Part shown: positions 7,886 through 19,680 of the stretch, in pieces
Numbering within the stretch: position 1 is the stretch's first letter
Layout: the number at the start of each line of letters is the position of its first letter
DNA from: JBJXHN01 sp046233135
GTDB lineage: Bacteria > Pseudomonadota > Alphaproteobacteria > Rhodospirillales > Rhodospirillaceae
Assembly (NCBI GenBank): GCA_046233135.1
Contig: JBJXHN010000005.1
Location: 558,001 to 622,000 of the forward strand
Direction of reading: 5' to 3'
DNA length: 64,000 nucleotides
The notes under the pieces: generated by a model
The model's input: only the letters and a program-made list of their open reading frames with translations
Databases searched by the model: none
Told to the model about the DNA's origin: nothing
Translations under genes and position numbers: made by a program

Positions 7886-9319
7886 ATGACCGAGATCTCT
7901 CCGTCCGTTCCTCAGTCCTCCGCCGGGGCGCCAGCTGCTCCACCGGCCGAGGCGACCACCCCCCCTTCCTCTCCGGCCTCCTCTCCCGATACTTCGGCCG
8001 GTGTTGATCAGCCGGCGGCGGCCTCTTTGAAGCAGGTGCTGCGCAGCCAGATGGTGATTGGCGGGCTGGTGATTTTCGGGTTCTTCGGGGTGCTTGGCGG
8101 CTGGGCGGCCACCGCGCCCCTGGCCGGGGCGGCCATCGCCCCGGGGATCGTCAGCCCCGATATCGGCCGGCGCACCCTTCAGCATCTGGAAGGCGGCATC
8201 GTGCGCGAGATCCTGGTGCATGACGGCAGCCAGGTTGCCGCCGGGGAGCGCCTGCTGGTGCTCGACGAGGCCCAGGCCCGTGCGACCTATCAGTACCATC
8301 GGGGCCGCATGATCGCCCTGACCGCCCAGCAGGCCCGTCTGGAGGCCCGCCAGGCCGGGTCGACCGAAGTGGAGTTTCCGCCCTGGCTGCTCGCCGAGGC
8401 CGAGAAGGCGCCCCAGGTGGCCCGTATTCTCGAAGGCCAGGTGAACCAGTTCCTGACCCGCACCCACACCGCCGACAGCCAGCGCCGCATCCTGACCCAG
8501 CGCATTGCCCAGCTGCGCGAAGAGATCCTCGGCCTGGAAGCCATGGTCTCCAGCCAGGATGTGCAACTCGGCCTCATTGCCGAGGAAATCCAGGGGGTGC
8601 AGACCCTGGTCAATCGGGGGCTGGAGCGCAAACCCCGCCTTCTGTCCTTGCAGCGGCAGCGCGCCGATATTCTGGGCCGCCGGGCGGAGAACACCGCCTC
8701 TATCGCCCGCGCCCGCCAGTCCATCGGCGAATCGGAATCCCGTATCCTGGCTCAGGACGCCGAAATGCTGGACCGCTCCGCCGCCGAGCTGGAACAGGTG
8801 CGGGGCGAACTGGGCGGCGTGCTGGAGCAGGTGGCGGCCGCCGAGGACGTGATGAAGCGTCTGGATGTGGTTGCGCCGGTGTCCGGCACCGTGGTCAACA
8901 TGGCCGTGACCACCCTGGGGGCTGTGATCGCGCCGGGCGAACCTATCCTGGACATCGTCCCGGCCGAGGAAGATCTGCTGATCGATGCCCGTCTCGCCCC
9001 CAACGACGTGGATGTGGTGCGCATCGGCCAGCGCGCGGAAGTGCATCTGACCGCCTATTCCCAGCGCAACCTTCCGCGCATCAACGGCGAGCTGACCTAT
9101 GTGTCCGCTGACAGCCTGATCGACGAGACCGACGGTCAGCGCTATTTCGAGGCCCGGGTGCGGGTCGACGCCGATCAACTGGCCGCGCTGGGTGACGAGA
9201 TCCGGCTGATGCCGGGCATGCCGGCCGAAGCCATGATCCTGACCGGGGAGCGGACGGCGCTGGATTACCTGCTTCAGCCGATGCTCGATACCATGCGGCG
9301 GGGGATGCGGGAACAGTGA
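7886..9319 (+). CDS. HlyD-family type I secretion periplasmic adaptor
   Basis: This is a 477-residue membrane fusion protein. The ATG at 7886 is preferred because GAAAGGA lies eight bases upstream; the ATG at 7877 overlaps that site. A Pro/Ala-rich cytoplasmic tail is followed by one membrane segment (about 55-75), the lipoyl-like half-motif GIVSPDIGRRTLQHLEGGIV, a long coiled-coil region (about 110-300), and the returning beta domain with VAPVSGTVVNMAVTTLGAVI and a C-terminal LMPGMPAEAMI. It joins the exporter at 6057 to an outer-membrane channel encoded elsewhere. Confidence 0.93.
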   Translation: MTEISPSVPQSSAGAPAAPPAEATTPPSSPASSPDTSAGVDQPAAASLKQVLRSQMVIGGLVIFGFFGVLGGWAATAPLAGAAIAPGIVSPDIGRRTLQHLEGGIVREILVHDGSQVAAGERLLVLDEAQARATYQYHRGRMIALTAQQARLEARQAGSTEVEFPPWLLAEAEKAPQVARILEGQVNQFLTRTHTADSQRRILTQRIAQLREEILGLEAMVSSQDVQLGLIAEEIQGVQTLVNRGLERKPRLLSLQRQRADILGRRAENTASIARARQSIGESESRILAQDAEMLDRSAAELEQVRGELGGVLEQVAAAEDVMKRLDVVAPVSGTVVNMAVTTLGAVIAPGEPILDIVPAEEDLLIDARLAPNDVDVVRIGQRAEVHLTAYSQRNLPRINGELTYVSADSLIDETDGQRYFEARVRVDADQLAALGDEIRLMPGMPAEAMILTGERTALDYLLQPMLDTMRRGMREQ

Positions 9320-9334
9320 CGAAATGCCTGGCGG

Positions 9335-9730
9335 CTATCCCCTCACCTTCGGCGGGCCGCCCGGCATGCCGTGAAAGGGGAACAGGCCGACCTTCAGGCT
9401 GTGGCTCATGTGGTTGGCCTTGTTCATGGCCAGGGGCTTGAGATCGGCGGGCAGCGTTTCCGTGGTCGCCTGATCGAAGCAGGTCAGCCAGCGGTCGAAC
9501 TGGTCGATCTCCAGGCCCTTGTTCATATGGACCCCGAACATGCCGCCGCCCTTGTAGAGATTGGTCCCCAGAAGGTGGTCGGACCAGAAATCGGCGACGA
9601 TTTCCTTATGGGCCGGCATGTCGGACAGGGCCGCGCGGAACAGCGGCCCCAGCACCGGATCCGCGTCGCACAGGTCGTAAAACCGATCCACTAGCGCCAA
9701 CATGCGCGGATCCCGGGTCGTCTCGGTCAT
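9335..9730 (-). CDS. Group III truncated haemoglobin
   Basis: This is a 131-residue haem protein of the 2-on-2 globin family. The start ATG at 9730 has GGGGGA upstream; a GTG five codons earlier is also possible. The pattern RFYDLCDADPVLGPLF, DFWSDHLLGTNLYKGGGMF and the proximal-His segment GVHMNKGLEIDQFDRWLTCF is typical of group III globins. These bind O2 or NO and are usually linked to oxygen or nitrosative stress. The gene converges on the HlyD gene with about 15 bases between the two stops. Confidence 0.92.
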   Translation of the reverse strand: MTETTRDPRMLALVDRFYDLCDADPVLGPLFRAALSDMPAHKEIVADFWSDHLLGTNLYKGGGMFGVHMNKGLEIDQFDRWLTCFDQATTETLPADLKPLAMNKANHMSHSLKVGLFPFHGMPGGPPKVRG

Positions 9731-9843
9731 GGTGTGGTCCCCCAACTGATCAGGCGTCAGTATTCACCGAAAGCGGGGAGCAGGAAAAGGCCCTGTTTGG
9801 CCAGGGGGTAAACCCACGCCGGTCGGGAGAGGGGAGATCCGTC

Positions 9844-9868
9844 GCAAGGGAGACCGGGTCTCCCTTGC
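9844..9868 (-). terminator. Perfect 11-bp hairpin downstream of the NUDIX gene
   Basis: GCAAGGGAGAC (9844-9854) and GTCTCCCTTGC (9858-9868) form a perfect stem with a three-base loop, just past the stop of the NUDIX gene on the minus strand. No T run follows, so it may be a transcript-stabilising hairpin rather than a classical terminator. Confidence 0.5.
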
Positions 9869-9891
9869 AGAGCTCCGGACGCTGTTGTGGA

Positions 9892-10416
9892 TCAGGGGTT
9901 GGTCTGCGGGGGGATGGTGGCCTGGTGGCGCACCGCGTTGAACTGGGTCAGTGCCCAGTGCACGGTTGGATAGGCCAGATGGTCCCAGGGGATCTCGTCC
10001 CAGCGCAGCAGGGCGCTTTCCAGGCTTTCGATGCCCGGCCCGTGCTGCGGATCGTCCATCGTGGCCCTGTAGACCAGATGGACCTGGCTGATGTGCGGCA
10101 GATTGTAGATGGCCAGCAGGTCGCCGATGGTGACCCGCGCCTTGGCCTCCTCCATCACCTCCCGCGCCGCGCCGGCCTGGGTGGTCTCGCCCAGCTCCAT
10201 GAAGCCGGAGGGAATGGTCCAGAAGCCGAGGCGGGGCTCGATCGCCCGGCGCACCAGAAGGAACCGGTCTTCCCACGTACAGACCGCCCCGACCACCAGC
10301 TTCGGATTGTCGTAATGCACGAAGCCGCAGGTGGTGCAGACCAGACGCTCCCGTTCGTCGCCCGCCGGCACGCGGGTCACGAAATGGGGCGGCGGGAACG
10401 TGTCGGTGTCGCTCAC
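9892..10416 (-). CDS. NUDIX hydrolase with N-terminal zinc-ribbon-like segment
   Basis: This enzyme of about 174 residues hydrolyses nucleoside diphosphates linked to another group. The start is taken as the GTG at 10416, eight bases after the upstream stop; the frame is open to 10464 but that would overlap the upstream gene. CTTCGFVHYDNPKLVVG is the short Cys/NP segment of the ADP-ribose/NADH pyrophosphatase-like group. The Nudix box is GFMELGE...REVMEEA, with Ala where Gly is usual near its end. It is probably co-transcribed with the gene at 10425-10778. The substrate is not predictable. Confidence 0.9.
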   Translation of the reverse strand: MSDTDTFPPPHFVTRVPAGDERERLVCTTCGFVHYDNPKLVVGAVCTWEDRFLLVRRAIEPRLGFWTIPSGFMELGETTQAGAAREVMEEAKARVTIGDLLAIYNLPHISQVHLVYRATMDDPQHGPGIESLESALLRWDEIPWDHLAYPTVHWALTQFNAVRHQATIPPQTNP

Positions 10417-10424
10417 GGTCGGGC

Positions 10425-10778
10425 TCAGAGCAGAACATTCAGATAGGTGCCGCGCGGTGCCCATCGGTCATAGCGCCGGCCTTCGAACATCACGAACCGG
10501 TCGGCATCATCCCCGTCCCAGATCGGATCGTCGGTTTCCACCGCCCGCATCATCGGCTCGGCGGATGCAGAGGCTTTCGCCGGAGTAATGACCTCTTGTG
10601 TGGGCGCAGCCTTGGCCGTGGGCGCCGCCGACGGCGCGGCACCGGATCGGCGCGCACCGCCGGTCCGGGCCGCACTGCCGGCCGGACCTGCCTTGCGCGC
10701 CTTGGCCGCCGCCGCCCGAGAGGTGATCACGGGTCCCTGGTACCCGCCTCCGCCGATGCCAGAGGTTTCCTGCGCCAT
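10425..10778 (-). CDS. Hypothetical Ala-rich protein
   Basis: This is a 117-residue protein with a good ribosome-binding site (AGGAAAGAG) before its ATG. The N-terminal two-thirds is low-complexity Ala/Gly/Pro/Lys. The C-terminus, DPIWDGDDADRFVMFEGRRY followed by DRWAPRGTYLNVLL, looks folded and conserved. I do not recognise the family. It lies directly upstream of the NUDIX gene on the same strand. Confidence 0.6.
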   Translation of the reverse strand: MAQETSGIGGGGYQGPVITSRAAAAKARKAGPAGSAARTGGARRSGAAPSAAPTAKAAPTQEVITPAKASASAEPMMRAVETDDPIWDGDDADRFVMFEGRRYDRWAPRGTYLNVLL

Positions 10779-10952
10779 GCCCTCTTTCCTGCCTGTCCCG
10801 ACCCTGTGGGGCCACCCCGGCCGGAGATCGTGTGTCTCCCACCGGGTGACCCGTTATTCCTGGCGCGGTTCGGCGCTCGCGACCCACACCGAAAAGCCGC
10901 CCCGGAAGCAGGGTAATGCTTCGGCGACCATCCGGTTGCAGTGTGGCATTGG

Positions 10953-11147
10953 TTAGCCGGTGATGTCCACCACGCTGCCCCTGCTGGGCGGAGGGGTGCC
11001 CTGGACCGCAGCCTTGGTGGCTTCCGTCCCCTGGGCCAGCAGCGCAGCCGCATGCTGGTCGGCCGTGGCGCTTTGCTGAAGAAGACTTTGCTGGAGCTGA
11101 AGCTGGGCCTGGGCCGTTTGCGCGGCCGAGCCAGTACTCACATCCAT
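10953..11147 (-). CDS. Small YjfB-like protein (putative motility-associated family)
   Basis: This 64-residue protein starts at the ATG at 11147 behind AGGAT. The N-terminus MDVSTGSAAQTAQAQLQLQQ, the Gln/Ala-rich helix and the C-terminal SVVDITG resemble the YjfB family of short proteins that are annotated as putative motility proteins, whose role is not established. The assignment rests on overall pattern and is moderate. Confidence 0.55.
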   Translation of the reverse strand: MDVSTGSAAQTAQAQLQLQQSLLQQSATADQHAAALLAQGTEATKAAVQGTPPPSRGSVVDITG

Positions 11148-11317
11148 CTCAGATCCTCCTGATCCGTCGTGGCATGGACCCTCTAAAGGTCCCCCACAAG
11201 TCCGAATGATGTGGAGCGCCCACCTTACGCCTCTTGCCCGATTGTCTCAAGAACAACCGGGCGCGGATGCGGTCAAGGTTTCGTGAGCCGCCGGTCGGAT
11301 CTGTCGGGACTGCCTGA

Positions 11318-11399
11318 TGCATCGACCCAAACGAAGGTCCCAGCCGAAACAATGCCTTAGTGCGCTGACCGCTGAATCGTCAGAAGATGTCAGTGCGCT
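11318..11399 (-). repeat. Interspersed inverted-repeat element, short copy
   Basis: This segment matches the reverse complement of 39041-39149. Shared blocks are the TGCATCGACCCAAACGAAGG block, AGCCGAA, and an inner palindrome built from GTGC-G/A-CTGACCGCTGAATCGTC and GTCAGTGC. About 30 bases of the middle are missing here. It lies between the YjfB-like gene and secA in otherwise non-coding DNA (11148-11448) and encodes nothing evident. Confidence 0.75.
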
Positions 11400-11448
11400 G
11401 GACGGAGGCGGGGAGGGACGCTTGAACCGCCCCTCCTCGGACGCGGCC

Positions 11449-14166
<2,718 letters not shown>

Positions 14167-14448
14167 GCATACCTCAGCGTTAAGGTGACAGGCGCCTGAG
14201 GACCAGGCACGCAGAGGCGGACTGCCGAACGGCGCATTCCCGCCTCGGCGATCCGGTCGTTGAGGTCGAAGACATAGAGCCGGGGGGATCCCCTGTCAAC
14301 GAAGGCAACGGGGTCCTCTGCCCGGGGCCGGCCCCTCTTTTCGTACCGGATGGTCCGTTCCGATGCGATCTGCGCGCACGCGGACCTTGCGGTCTTCCCC
14401 CATTCGGCCCCACCTAGACAGCTGGGCATCTTTATCAGGGAACCTGCC

Positions 14449-17157
14449 ATGCGTGGATCCGACCCCACCTCCAGCGGGCGGCCGCCCGGGGCCGCCGGGG
14501 CGCGGTTCTGGCTGGCCTTGAGCTGGCTGGCCCTGACCTGGGAACGGCTGTGGCGCGCTTTCTGGCCCCTGGCGACCGGGGGCGGTCTGGCGCTGGCCCT
14601 GGCGATCAGCGGGCTGGTGTCAACCTGGCTGGCCGGGTGGATGCATCTGGTGGTGGTGCTGGCTGTTCTCGCCGGCCTCGGGGGATTGGCCTGGCAGGGC
14701 GCGCGCGCCTTCCGCCTGCCGACCCGCAAGGACGCCTGGCATCACCTGGAAACCGGTCCCGTCACCCGTCATCGCCCGTTGACCGCGTCGGGTGACAGCA
14801 TGGCCGTGGGGCAGGGCGATGCCTTTTCCGAAGCCCTGTGGCGCCGCCATCAGGCGCGCATGGCCGCCGCGGCCGGGCTGCTGCGTCCCCGCCTGCCCGA
14901 ACCGGGTGTGGCCGCCCGCGATCCCCGGGGGCTGCGGGTGGTGCCGCTGTTGTTGCTGGTGGTGGCCTTCGCCGCAAGCCAGGGGCTGGCCGGCCGGCAT
15001 CTGACCGCCTTTTTCCGCCCCGCCGTCCTGCCGGTGTCCGAGCCGCTGACGGTCAAGGTCTGGCTTACTCCTCCCGAATATACGAATCAACCGCCGCTGC
15101 ATCTGGCGGCATCGTCGGCGGACGGCGCGGAGAGCGGTGGTGCCGGCTCGAACGGACAGGCCACGGTTGAGTCCGTGGCGGTGCCGGAAGGCACGACGGT
15201 ACTGGTTCTGGTGCACGGGTCCGCCGAGTCGGGCGTGCTGGTGCACGGGAAGGCTGTCACGCCCCTGGACCTGCTCGATGCGGGCAGCCTGCGGGGCGAA
15301 GCGGGGCTGGCGGAGTCGGGGCGCCTGACGGTGCGGGCGGGGGACGAGGTGTTGCTGGACCGGCCGGTGGCGGTGATGCCCGACGCGCCGCCCACCGTGG
15401 CCTTCGCCGAAGTGCCCGAAGCCGGTCCCCGGGGCGGCCTGCGCCTGCGGGTACAGGCCGCCGATGATTACGGGCTGACGGCCTTGCGGGCGGACGTGAT
15501 GGCGGTGGATCTGCTGCCCGGCGATCCGACCGAGCCGGAGGTATTGCCCCTGCCGCTGCCATCCGGGCAGCCGGGGGAAGCGGCGGTGCGCGGCTCCCAC
15601 GATCTGACGGCCCACCGCTGGGCCGGTCGGCCGGTGCGGCTGACCCTGGTGGCCGAGGACGGGCGGAAGCAGACGGGGACGGCCGGTCCGATGACGCTGA
15701 TCCTGCCGGAACGGCCCTTCTCGCACCCGGTGGCCCAAGCGATTGTCGCGGCGCGCAAGCAGATCACCCTGGACCCCACCGACTGGCAGGACGTGGTCCG
15801 GCAGCTGGATCGCATTGCCCGCCGTCCGCAAACCTTCGGCGAGGATCTGTCGGTGTTCCTGGCCCTGCGCACGGCGCGGGCGCATTTGCTGGGGCAGCGG
15901 GCCGGCGCGGACAGCGAGCGCATCCGCGAGGTGCTGTGGCGGGCGGCCTTGCAGGTGGAAGAGGGCGACATGATGCGGGCCACCGCCGATCTCCAGCGGC
16001 TGCGGGAGCGGTTGCAGGAGGCCATGAACGGGGACCTGAATGCCCAGCAGCTGCAGGACCTGATGCAGGAGACCCGGCGGGCTTTGCAGGAGATGATGCG
16101 CGCCCTGGCCCAGTCAATGCCGGACATGCCGATGAACATGCCGATGCCGGACTCCATGCAGGCGATGGATCTGGCCAACATGGACGCCCTGATGCGTCAG
16201 ATTGAAGAGCTGTCCCGGCTGGGTGCCGAAGATGCGGCGCGGGATCTGTTGTCGCAGCTGACCGAAATGCTGGACCGCATGGGCGATATGCGGATGTCGC
16301 CGCAGATGACCGAGCAGATGCAGCAGATGCAGGAGATCATGAACACCCTGCGCGCCATGCGAGAGCAGCAATCTTCGCTGCTTGACGAAACCTTCCGGGC
16401 CGATCAGCAGGCCAATCCGCCCGGCCGGGACGAAGGGATGCGGAACAGCTTGCCGAATCTGGACGGGATGACGATGCCCGGCCAGATCCTGCCGTTTCCA
16501 CCACGCTTCCGGATGCCCGGTTCTCCGCCGCCCTCCGGTTTTGACGGGGGGGAGCAGGCCCGTCCGCAGAACGGCCAGCAGCAGGGCGACCGGAGCCGGG
16601 ATCAGGCCGAAGACGATCCGTCCGGCAGGGAAACCATGACGACGGAGGAAATGCAGGCGCTGGCCAAAGCCCTGGCGGAGCGGCAGGAAGCCCTGACCCG
16701 GCGCATGGAAGAACTGCTGGGGGACATCGGCGAGATGACCAATCAGGTGCCGCAGTCCCTGGGGGATGCGGCGCTGGCCATGGGGGACGCGGGGGCGATG
16801 CTGGGGCAGGGTGACCTGCCCGGGGCGATGGCGGCGCAGAACCGTGCCCTGGACCTGCTGAACCAGGGCAACCAGCAGGCGATGCAGCAGATGATGCAGG
16901 CCATGGGGCAGGGCAGCGGGATGATGCTGATGCCCTTTGGTCCCGGCCAGGGGCAGGGGCGTCTGCCCGGACAGGATCCGCTGGGGCGGGATCAGAACGG
17001 TGTCAGCGGCAGTTCGAACGAAGACGTCGGCCTGCCCGGACGCAGTGACGTGCGGCGCGCCCGCGAGATCTTGGACGAGCTCCGCCGCCGGGCCAACGAA
17101 CCCGACCGGCCGGAGCCGGAGAAGGACTACCTGCGGCGGCTCATTCCACGATTTTAG
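14449..17157 (+). CDS. TIGR02302/DUF4175-type membrane protein
   Basis: This is a 902-residue alphaproteobacterial protein of unknown function. The ATG at 14449 follows AGGGAA; earlier in-frame starts are less likely. The N-terminus has two or three membrane segments (about 35-95 and 160-180). These are followed by a beta-rich part with SEPLTVKVWLTPPEYTNQPP, a helical part, and a long Met/Gln-rich region (about 530-650, with runs such as MPMNMPMPDSMQAMDLANMD) ending in SDVRRAREILDELRRRANEP, which is the usual C-terminal signature. The stop codon lies inside an 18-bp inverted repeat. Confidence 0.88.
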   Translation: MRGSDPTSSGRPPGAAGARFWLALSWLALTWERLWRAFWPLATGGGLALALAISGLVSTWLAGWMHLVVVLAVLAGLGGLAWQGARAFRLPTRKDAWHHLETGPVTRHRPLTASGDSMAVGQGDAFSEALWRRHQARMAAAAGLLRPRLPEPGVAARDPRGLRVVPLLLLVVAFAASQGLAGRHLTAFFRPAVLPVSEPLTVKVWLTPPEYTNQPPLHLAASSADGAESGGAGSNGQATVESVAVPEGTTVLVLVHGSAESGVLVHGKAVTPLDLLDAGSLRGEAGLAESGRLTVRAGDEVLLDRPVAVMPDAPPTVAFAEVPEAGPRGGLRLRVQAADDYGLTALRADVMAVDLLPGDPTEPEVLPLPLPSGQPGEAAVRGSHDLTAHRWAGRPVRLTLVAEDGRKQTGTAGPMTLILPERPFSHPVAQAIVAARKQITLDPTDWQDVVRQLDRIARRPQTFGEDLSVFLALRTARAHLLGQRAGADSERIREVLWRAALQVEEGDMMRATADLQRLRERLQEAMNGDLNAQQLQDLMQETRRALQEMMRALAQSMPDMPMNMPMPDSMQAMDLANMDALMRQIEELSRLGAEDAARDLLSQLTEMLDRMGDMRMSPQMTEQMQQMQEIMNTLRAMREQQSSLLDETFRADQQANPPGRDEGMRNSLPNLDGMTMPGQILPFPPRFRMPGSPPPSGFDGGEQARPQNGQQQGDRSRDQAEDDPSGRETMTTEEMQALAKALAERQEALTRRMEELLGDIGEMTNQVPQSLGDAALAMGDAGAMLGQGDLPGAMAAQNRALDLLNQGNQQAMQQMMQAMGQGSGMMLMPFGPGQGQGRLPGQDPLGRDQNGVSGSSNEDVGLPGRSDVRRAREILDELRRRANEPDRPEPEKDYLRRLIPRF

Positions 17158-17209
17158 ATCAAACTGCCTTAAATCTGCATCGATTTACGGCAGGCAGTTT
17201 GATCTAAAA
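17152..17209. terminator. 18-bp perfect inverted repeat at the end of the TIGR02302 gene
   Basis: TTTTAGATCAAACTGCCT (17152-17169) is repeated inverted at 17192-17209 with a 22-base loop. It includes the stop codon of the upstream gene. It may end transcription, or it may mark the end of the adjacent insertion-sequence remnant. Its arms share GATCAAA/TTTGATC with the inverted repeat near rplY. Confidence 0.5.
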
Positions 17210-17230
17210 ACATATGGCTAGGGCATCGAG

Positions 17231-17635
17231 TCACGCCGAAGGCGTGCGTTCCGCCGGGAGTCGAAGACGCGCTTGCGCATCGGAAAACCGGTGCCCACTT
17301 TTCCGCCGCGATCCTGCGGCTTGAGCGTGGGCGCGAACGACAGTGGCATCAATCGCCAGCCACTCGAAGTCGGGATTGTTGGAAACCCCTTCCAGGATCC
17401 GATCAAAGACCCCTTCCCGGACCCATCGGTAGTAACGCTGCTTCGCGGCTTCATAGGAGCCAAATCGCTCGGGGAGATCTCGCCAATGGGCGCCGGAACG
17501 AGCCAACCAAAGGAGCGCGTCAAAGAACAGTCGCGCGTTGCTCCGTGGCCCCCGGCGGCCTTTCATACCGCCGGTCACATAGGGTTTCAGGCGCTCCCAT
17601 TGATCGTCGCGTAGAATTTCGCCTTCCAAGACCAA
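17231..17635 (-). pseudogene. IS5-family transposase remnant (first-frame part only)
   Basis: The N-terminal 110 residues match the first reading frame of two-frame IS5-family transposases: LRDDQWERLKPYV, FFDALLWLARSGAHWRDLPE, RYYRWVREGVFDRI and DATVVRAHAQAAGSRR. This includes the first catalytic Asp (DAT). After that the frame runs into unrelated residues, and no second-frame part with the remaining catalytic residues is present before the TIGR02302 gene. The element is therefore truncated and inactive. Confidence 0.8.
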
Positions 17636-17659
17636 TCTCCCGAAAATCAGCCTTGAATC

Positions 17660-17691
17660 ACGAATGGGGATTCCTGGGAATCCCCATTCGT
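17660..17691. terminator. 15-bp palindrome between the zinc-ribbon gene and the IS remnant
   Basis: ACGAATGGGGATTCC (17660-17674) and its perfect complement (17677-17691) are separated by two bases. It sits just beyond the stop of the zinc-ribbon gene on the minus strand. It could be that gene's terminator or a leftover of the insertion-sequence end. Confidence 0.45.
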
Positions 17692-17708
17692 TAAACAGTC
17701 ACTACAGC

Positions 17709-18740
17709 CTAGTGCCCTGCCTGCCTTGGCAGGAACTGGACGCTGTAGTCTGCAGCGGCGGCGTCCGGATTTTCCAGGCTCAGTTCGAAATCCACTTCGC
17801 TGTTGCCTTCCAGTGCCGGCTGTGGCGGCGCGTATTGCTTGGAGCGCAGGACGGTTTTGCTCTTGTCCAGCAGGGTCAGCTGGATATCGGGGATCTGCAT
17901 GGGGTTGCCGGTGGGGTTCACCACTTTGCCCAGCACCACCAGATACCGGTTGGCATCCGCCACCTCGATCTTGGCGACCACATTGGCCAGGGTCAGGTCC
18001 TGACGGGCGGAGACGTTCAGTGACAGTGCCCGGTAAACCGGCGCGAGCTGGGGCACATAGGCGGTGATGTGGTCGCGGAAGAACCAGCCGCTCAGGGCGA
18101 AGACCCACAGCACCACCAGGGCGATGATCAATCCTTTCAGCACGCCGGAGCCGCGCCGCCCCTGGCGGGGGCGGGGGCCGGTGAAGACACGGGGCAGCGG
18201 GTCCGTGTCGTCGTCGCCGATCATGTCATCGTAGTCGTCGTCATCATCGTCATCGCCTCCCTTGCCCCGGGAGCGCATGAACCGCTGGAATTCCTCGTCC
18301 TCTTCCTCGAAATCGTCGAGTTCGTCGGGCATGGGGCCGTCGTCGAAAGACGTCCCGCCCCCCTTCATCTTGCCCAGGATGTTATCCAGCTCGGCAAGGT
18401 CTTCGTCGGTTTCCTGCGGGCGCCGGGGCGGCGGGCCGCCCACTTCCATGGGGATGTCCGTCGGCCCCTTGCTGCCGGGCTGGCTGGCACCACCTTTTGC
18501 GGGCGCACCACCGGGTTCCATCTCCATGGGGATGTCGATGGCCGGACGGGCCGGCTTGCGTGGCTTGGGCGGCGGGGGAGGCGGTGGTGGTGGCGGCGCG
18601 GGCGCAGGCACGGGACCGCCGACCGGATCCTGGTGCCAGGTATGTTCACAACGGGCGCACCGCAGCTTTTTCCCCCGAGGCTCAAGAGCGCGGTCGGAGA
18701 CATTGAATTTGGTGCTGCAGCTTGGGCACGTGATGATCAT
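17709..18740 (-). CDS. MJ0042-type zinc-ribbon protein with DUF3426-like domain
   Basis: This 343-residue protein starts MIITCPSCSTKFNVSD. Cysteines at 5, 8, 28 and 31 form the MJ0042 zinc ribbon, followed by CEHTWHQDP. A long Pro-rich and very acidic linker (about 45-185, with DDDDDDDYDDM) leads to one membrane segment (about 195-220) and a periplasmic C-terminal domain with LDKSKTVLRSKQYAPP and EGNSEVDFELSLEN, as in DUF3426. The family is common in alphaproteobacteria next to ftsE. Its function is unknown. Confidence 0.88.
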   Translation of the reverse strand: MIITCPSCSTKFNVSDRALEPRGKKLRCARCEHTWHQDPVGGPVPAPAPPPPPPPPPPKPRKPARPAIDIPMEMEPGGAPAKGGASQPGSKGPTDIPMEVGGPPPRRPQETDEDLAELDNILGKMKGGGTSFDDGPMPDELDDFEEEDEEFQRFMRSRGKGGDDDDDDDYDDMIGDDDTDPLPRVFTGPRPRQGRRGSGVLKGLIIALVVLWVFALSGWFFRDHITAYVPQLAPVYRALSLNVSARQDLTLANVVAKIEVADANRYLVVLGKVVNPTGNPMQIPDIQLTLLDKSKTVLRSKQYAPPQPALEGNSEVDFELSLENPDAAAADYSVQFLPRQAGH

Positions 18741-18867
18741 GTGTTTTTCAGGTCCGCCGAAGTGCTAAATTGGTTATACGTGTTCGCCAGCGGCTGTGAC
18801 AAGCTCCTGTCGAACGTGCGCTAAAAAGGTTAAGTCTTGGTTTTTTCATGAGGATGCCCCTTGAAAT

Positions 18868-19680
18868 TTGGGCACCCTCGCGTGCCGGGGACAAGGGAGC
18901 GGGGCGATTTTTCGTAGGAAGAGCGATCCTGACACCGAAGCGGTGGCCGCGCGCTTCAATGCCGTAGGGCTGCGCTATGGCGCCGGACCGGAAATTTTCA
19001 CGGACATCAGCTTCTCCCTGCCGGTCGGATCCTTCTATTTCCTGACCGGGGCGTCGGGTGCCGGCAAAAGCTCGCTGCTCAGTCTGATGTATCTGTCGCA
19101 GCGGCCGACCCGGGGGACGATTACTCTCTTCAATCGGGATGTTACGGCCACCCATCGCCGCCATCTTCCGGCCATGCGCCGGCGCATCGGCGTGGTGTTC
19201 CAGGACTTCCGCCTGCTCGACCACCTGTCGGCCTTCGATAACGTCGCCCTGCCCCTGCGGGTGGCCGGGGTGGCGGAGGATGAAATCCGCAGGCACGTGT
19301 CGGAACTGCTGACCTGGGCGGGGCTGAAGGATCAGCTGGGCGCGCGCCCTCCCACGCTGTCGGGCGGGCAGAAACAGCGCGTCGCCATCGCCCGGGCGGT
19401 GATCAGCCGGCCGGATCTGCTGCTGGCCGACGAGCCGACGGGCAACGTGGACGATCGCATCGCCAGCCGGCTGCTCAATCTGTTCATCGAGCTGAACAAG
19501 CTGGGGACGGCGGTGCTGATCGCCACCCACTCCGAACAGCTGGTCCGGCGCTTCCGCTTTCCGCGCCTGCACCTGGAGGGCGGGACCCTGACGCGGATCG
19601 ATCCGCTGGCGGAAGAAGCCCGCGCCCTGGCCGAGGCGCCGCCGCTGGGCGTTCATGCCCTGGGGGGGGATCGGCGGTGA
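18868..19680 (+). CDS. ftsE: Cell-division ABC ATPase FtsE
   Basis: This is the ATPase partner of FtsX, which regulates septal peptidoglycan hydrolysis. Motifs are Walker A TGASGAGKSS, Q-loop VVFQDFRLLDHLSAFDNVAL, signature LSGGQKQRVAIARAV, Walker B LLLADEPTGNVD and ATHSEQL. The start is uncertain because there is no in-frame ATG. The TTG at 18868 is the longest choice, and the GTG at 18943 (starting VAARFNAVGLRYG) fits the family length better but lacks a ribosome-binding site. It overlaps ftsX by four bases (GTGA). Confidence 0.95.
   Translation: MGTLACRGQGSGAIFRRKSDPDTEAVAARFNAVGLRYGAGPEIFTDISFSLPVGSFYFLTGASGAGKSSLLSLMYLSQRPTRGTITLFNRDVTATHRRHLPAMRRRIGVVFQDFRLLDHLSAFDNVALPLRVAGVAEDEIRRHVSELLTWAGLKDQLGARPPTLSGGQKQRVAIARAVISRPDLLLADEPTGNVDDRIASRLLNLFIELNKLGTAVLIATHSEQLVRRFRFPRLHLEGGTLTRIDPLAEEARALAEAPPLGVHALGGDRR

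Noticed and set aside
5736..7943. A 735-codon minus-strand frame over the type I exporter
   Set aside because: The plus strand encodes a complete ABC exporter with all motifs; the antisense product is His/Gly/Gln-rich low complexity.
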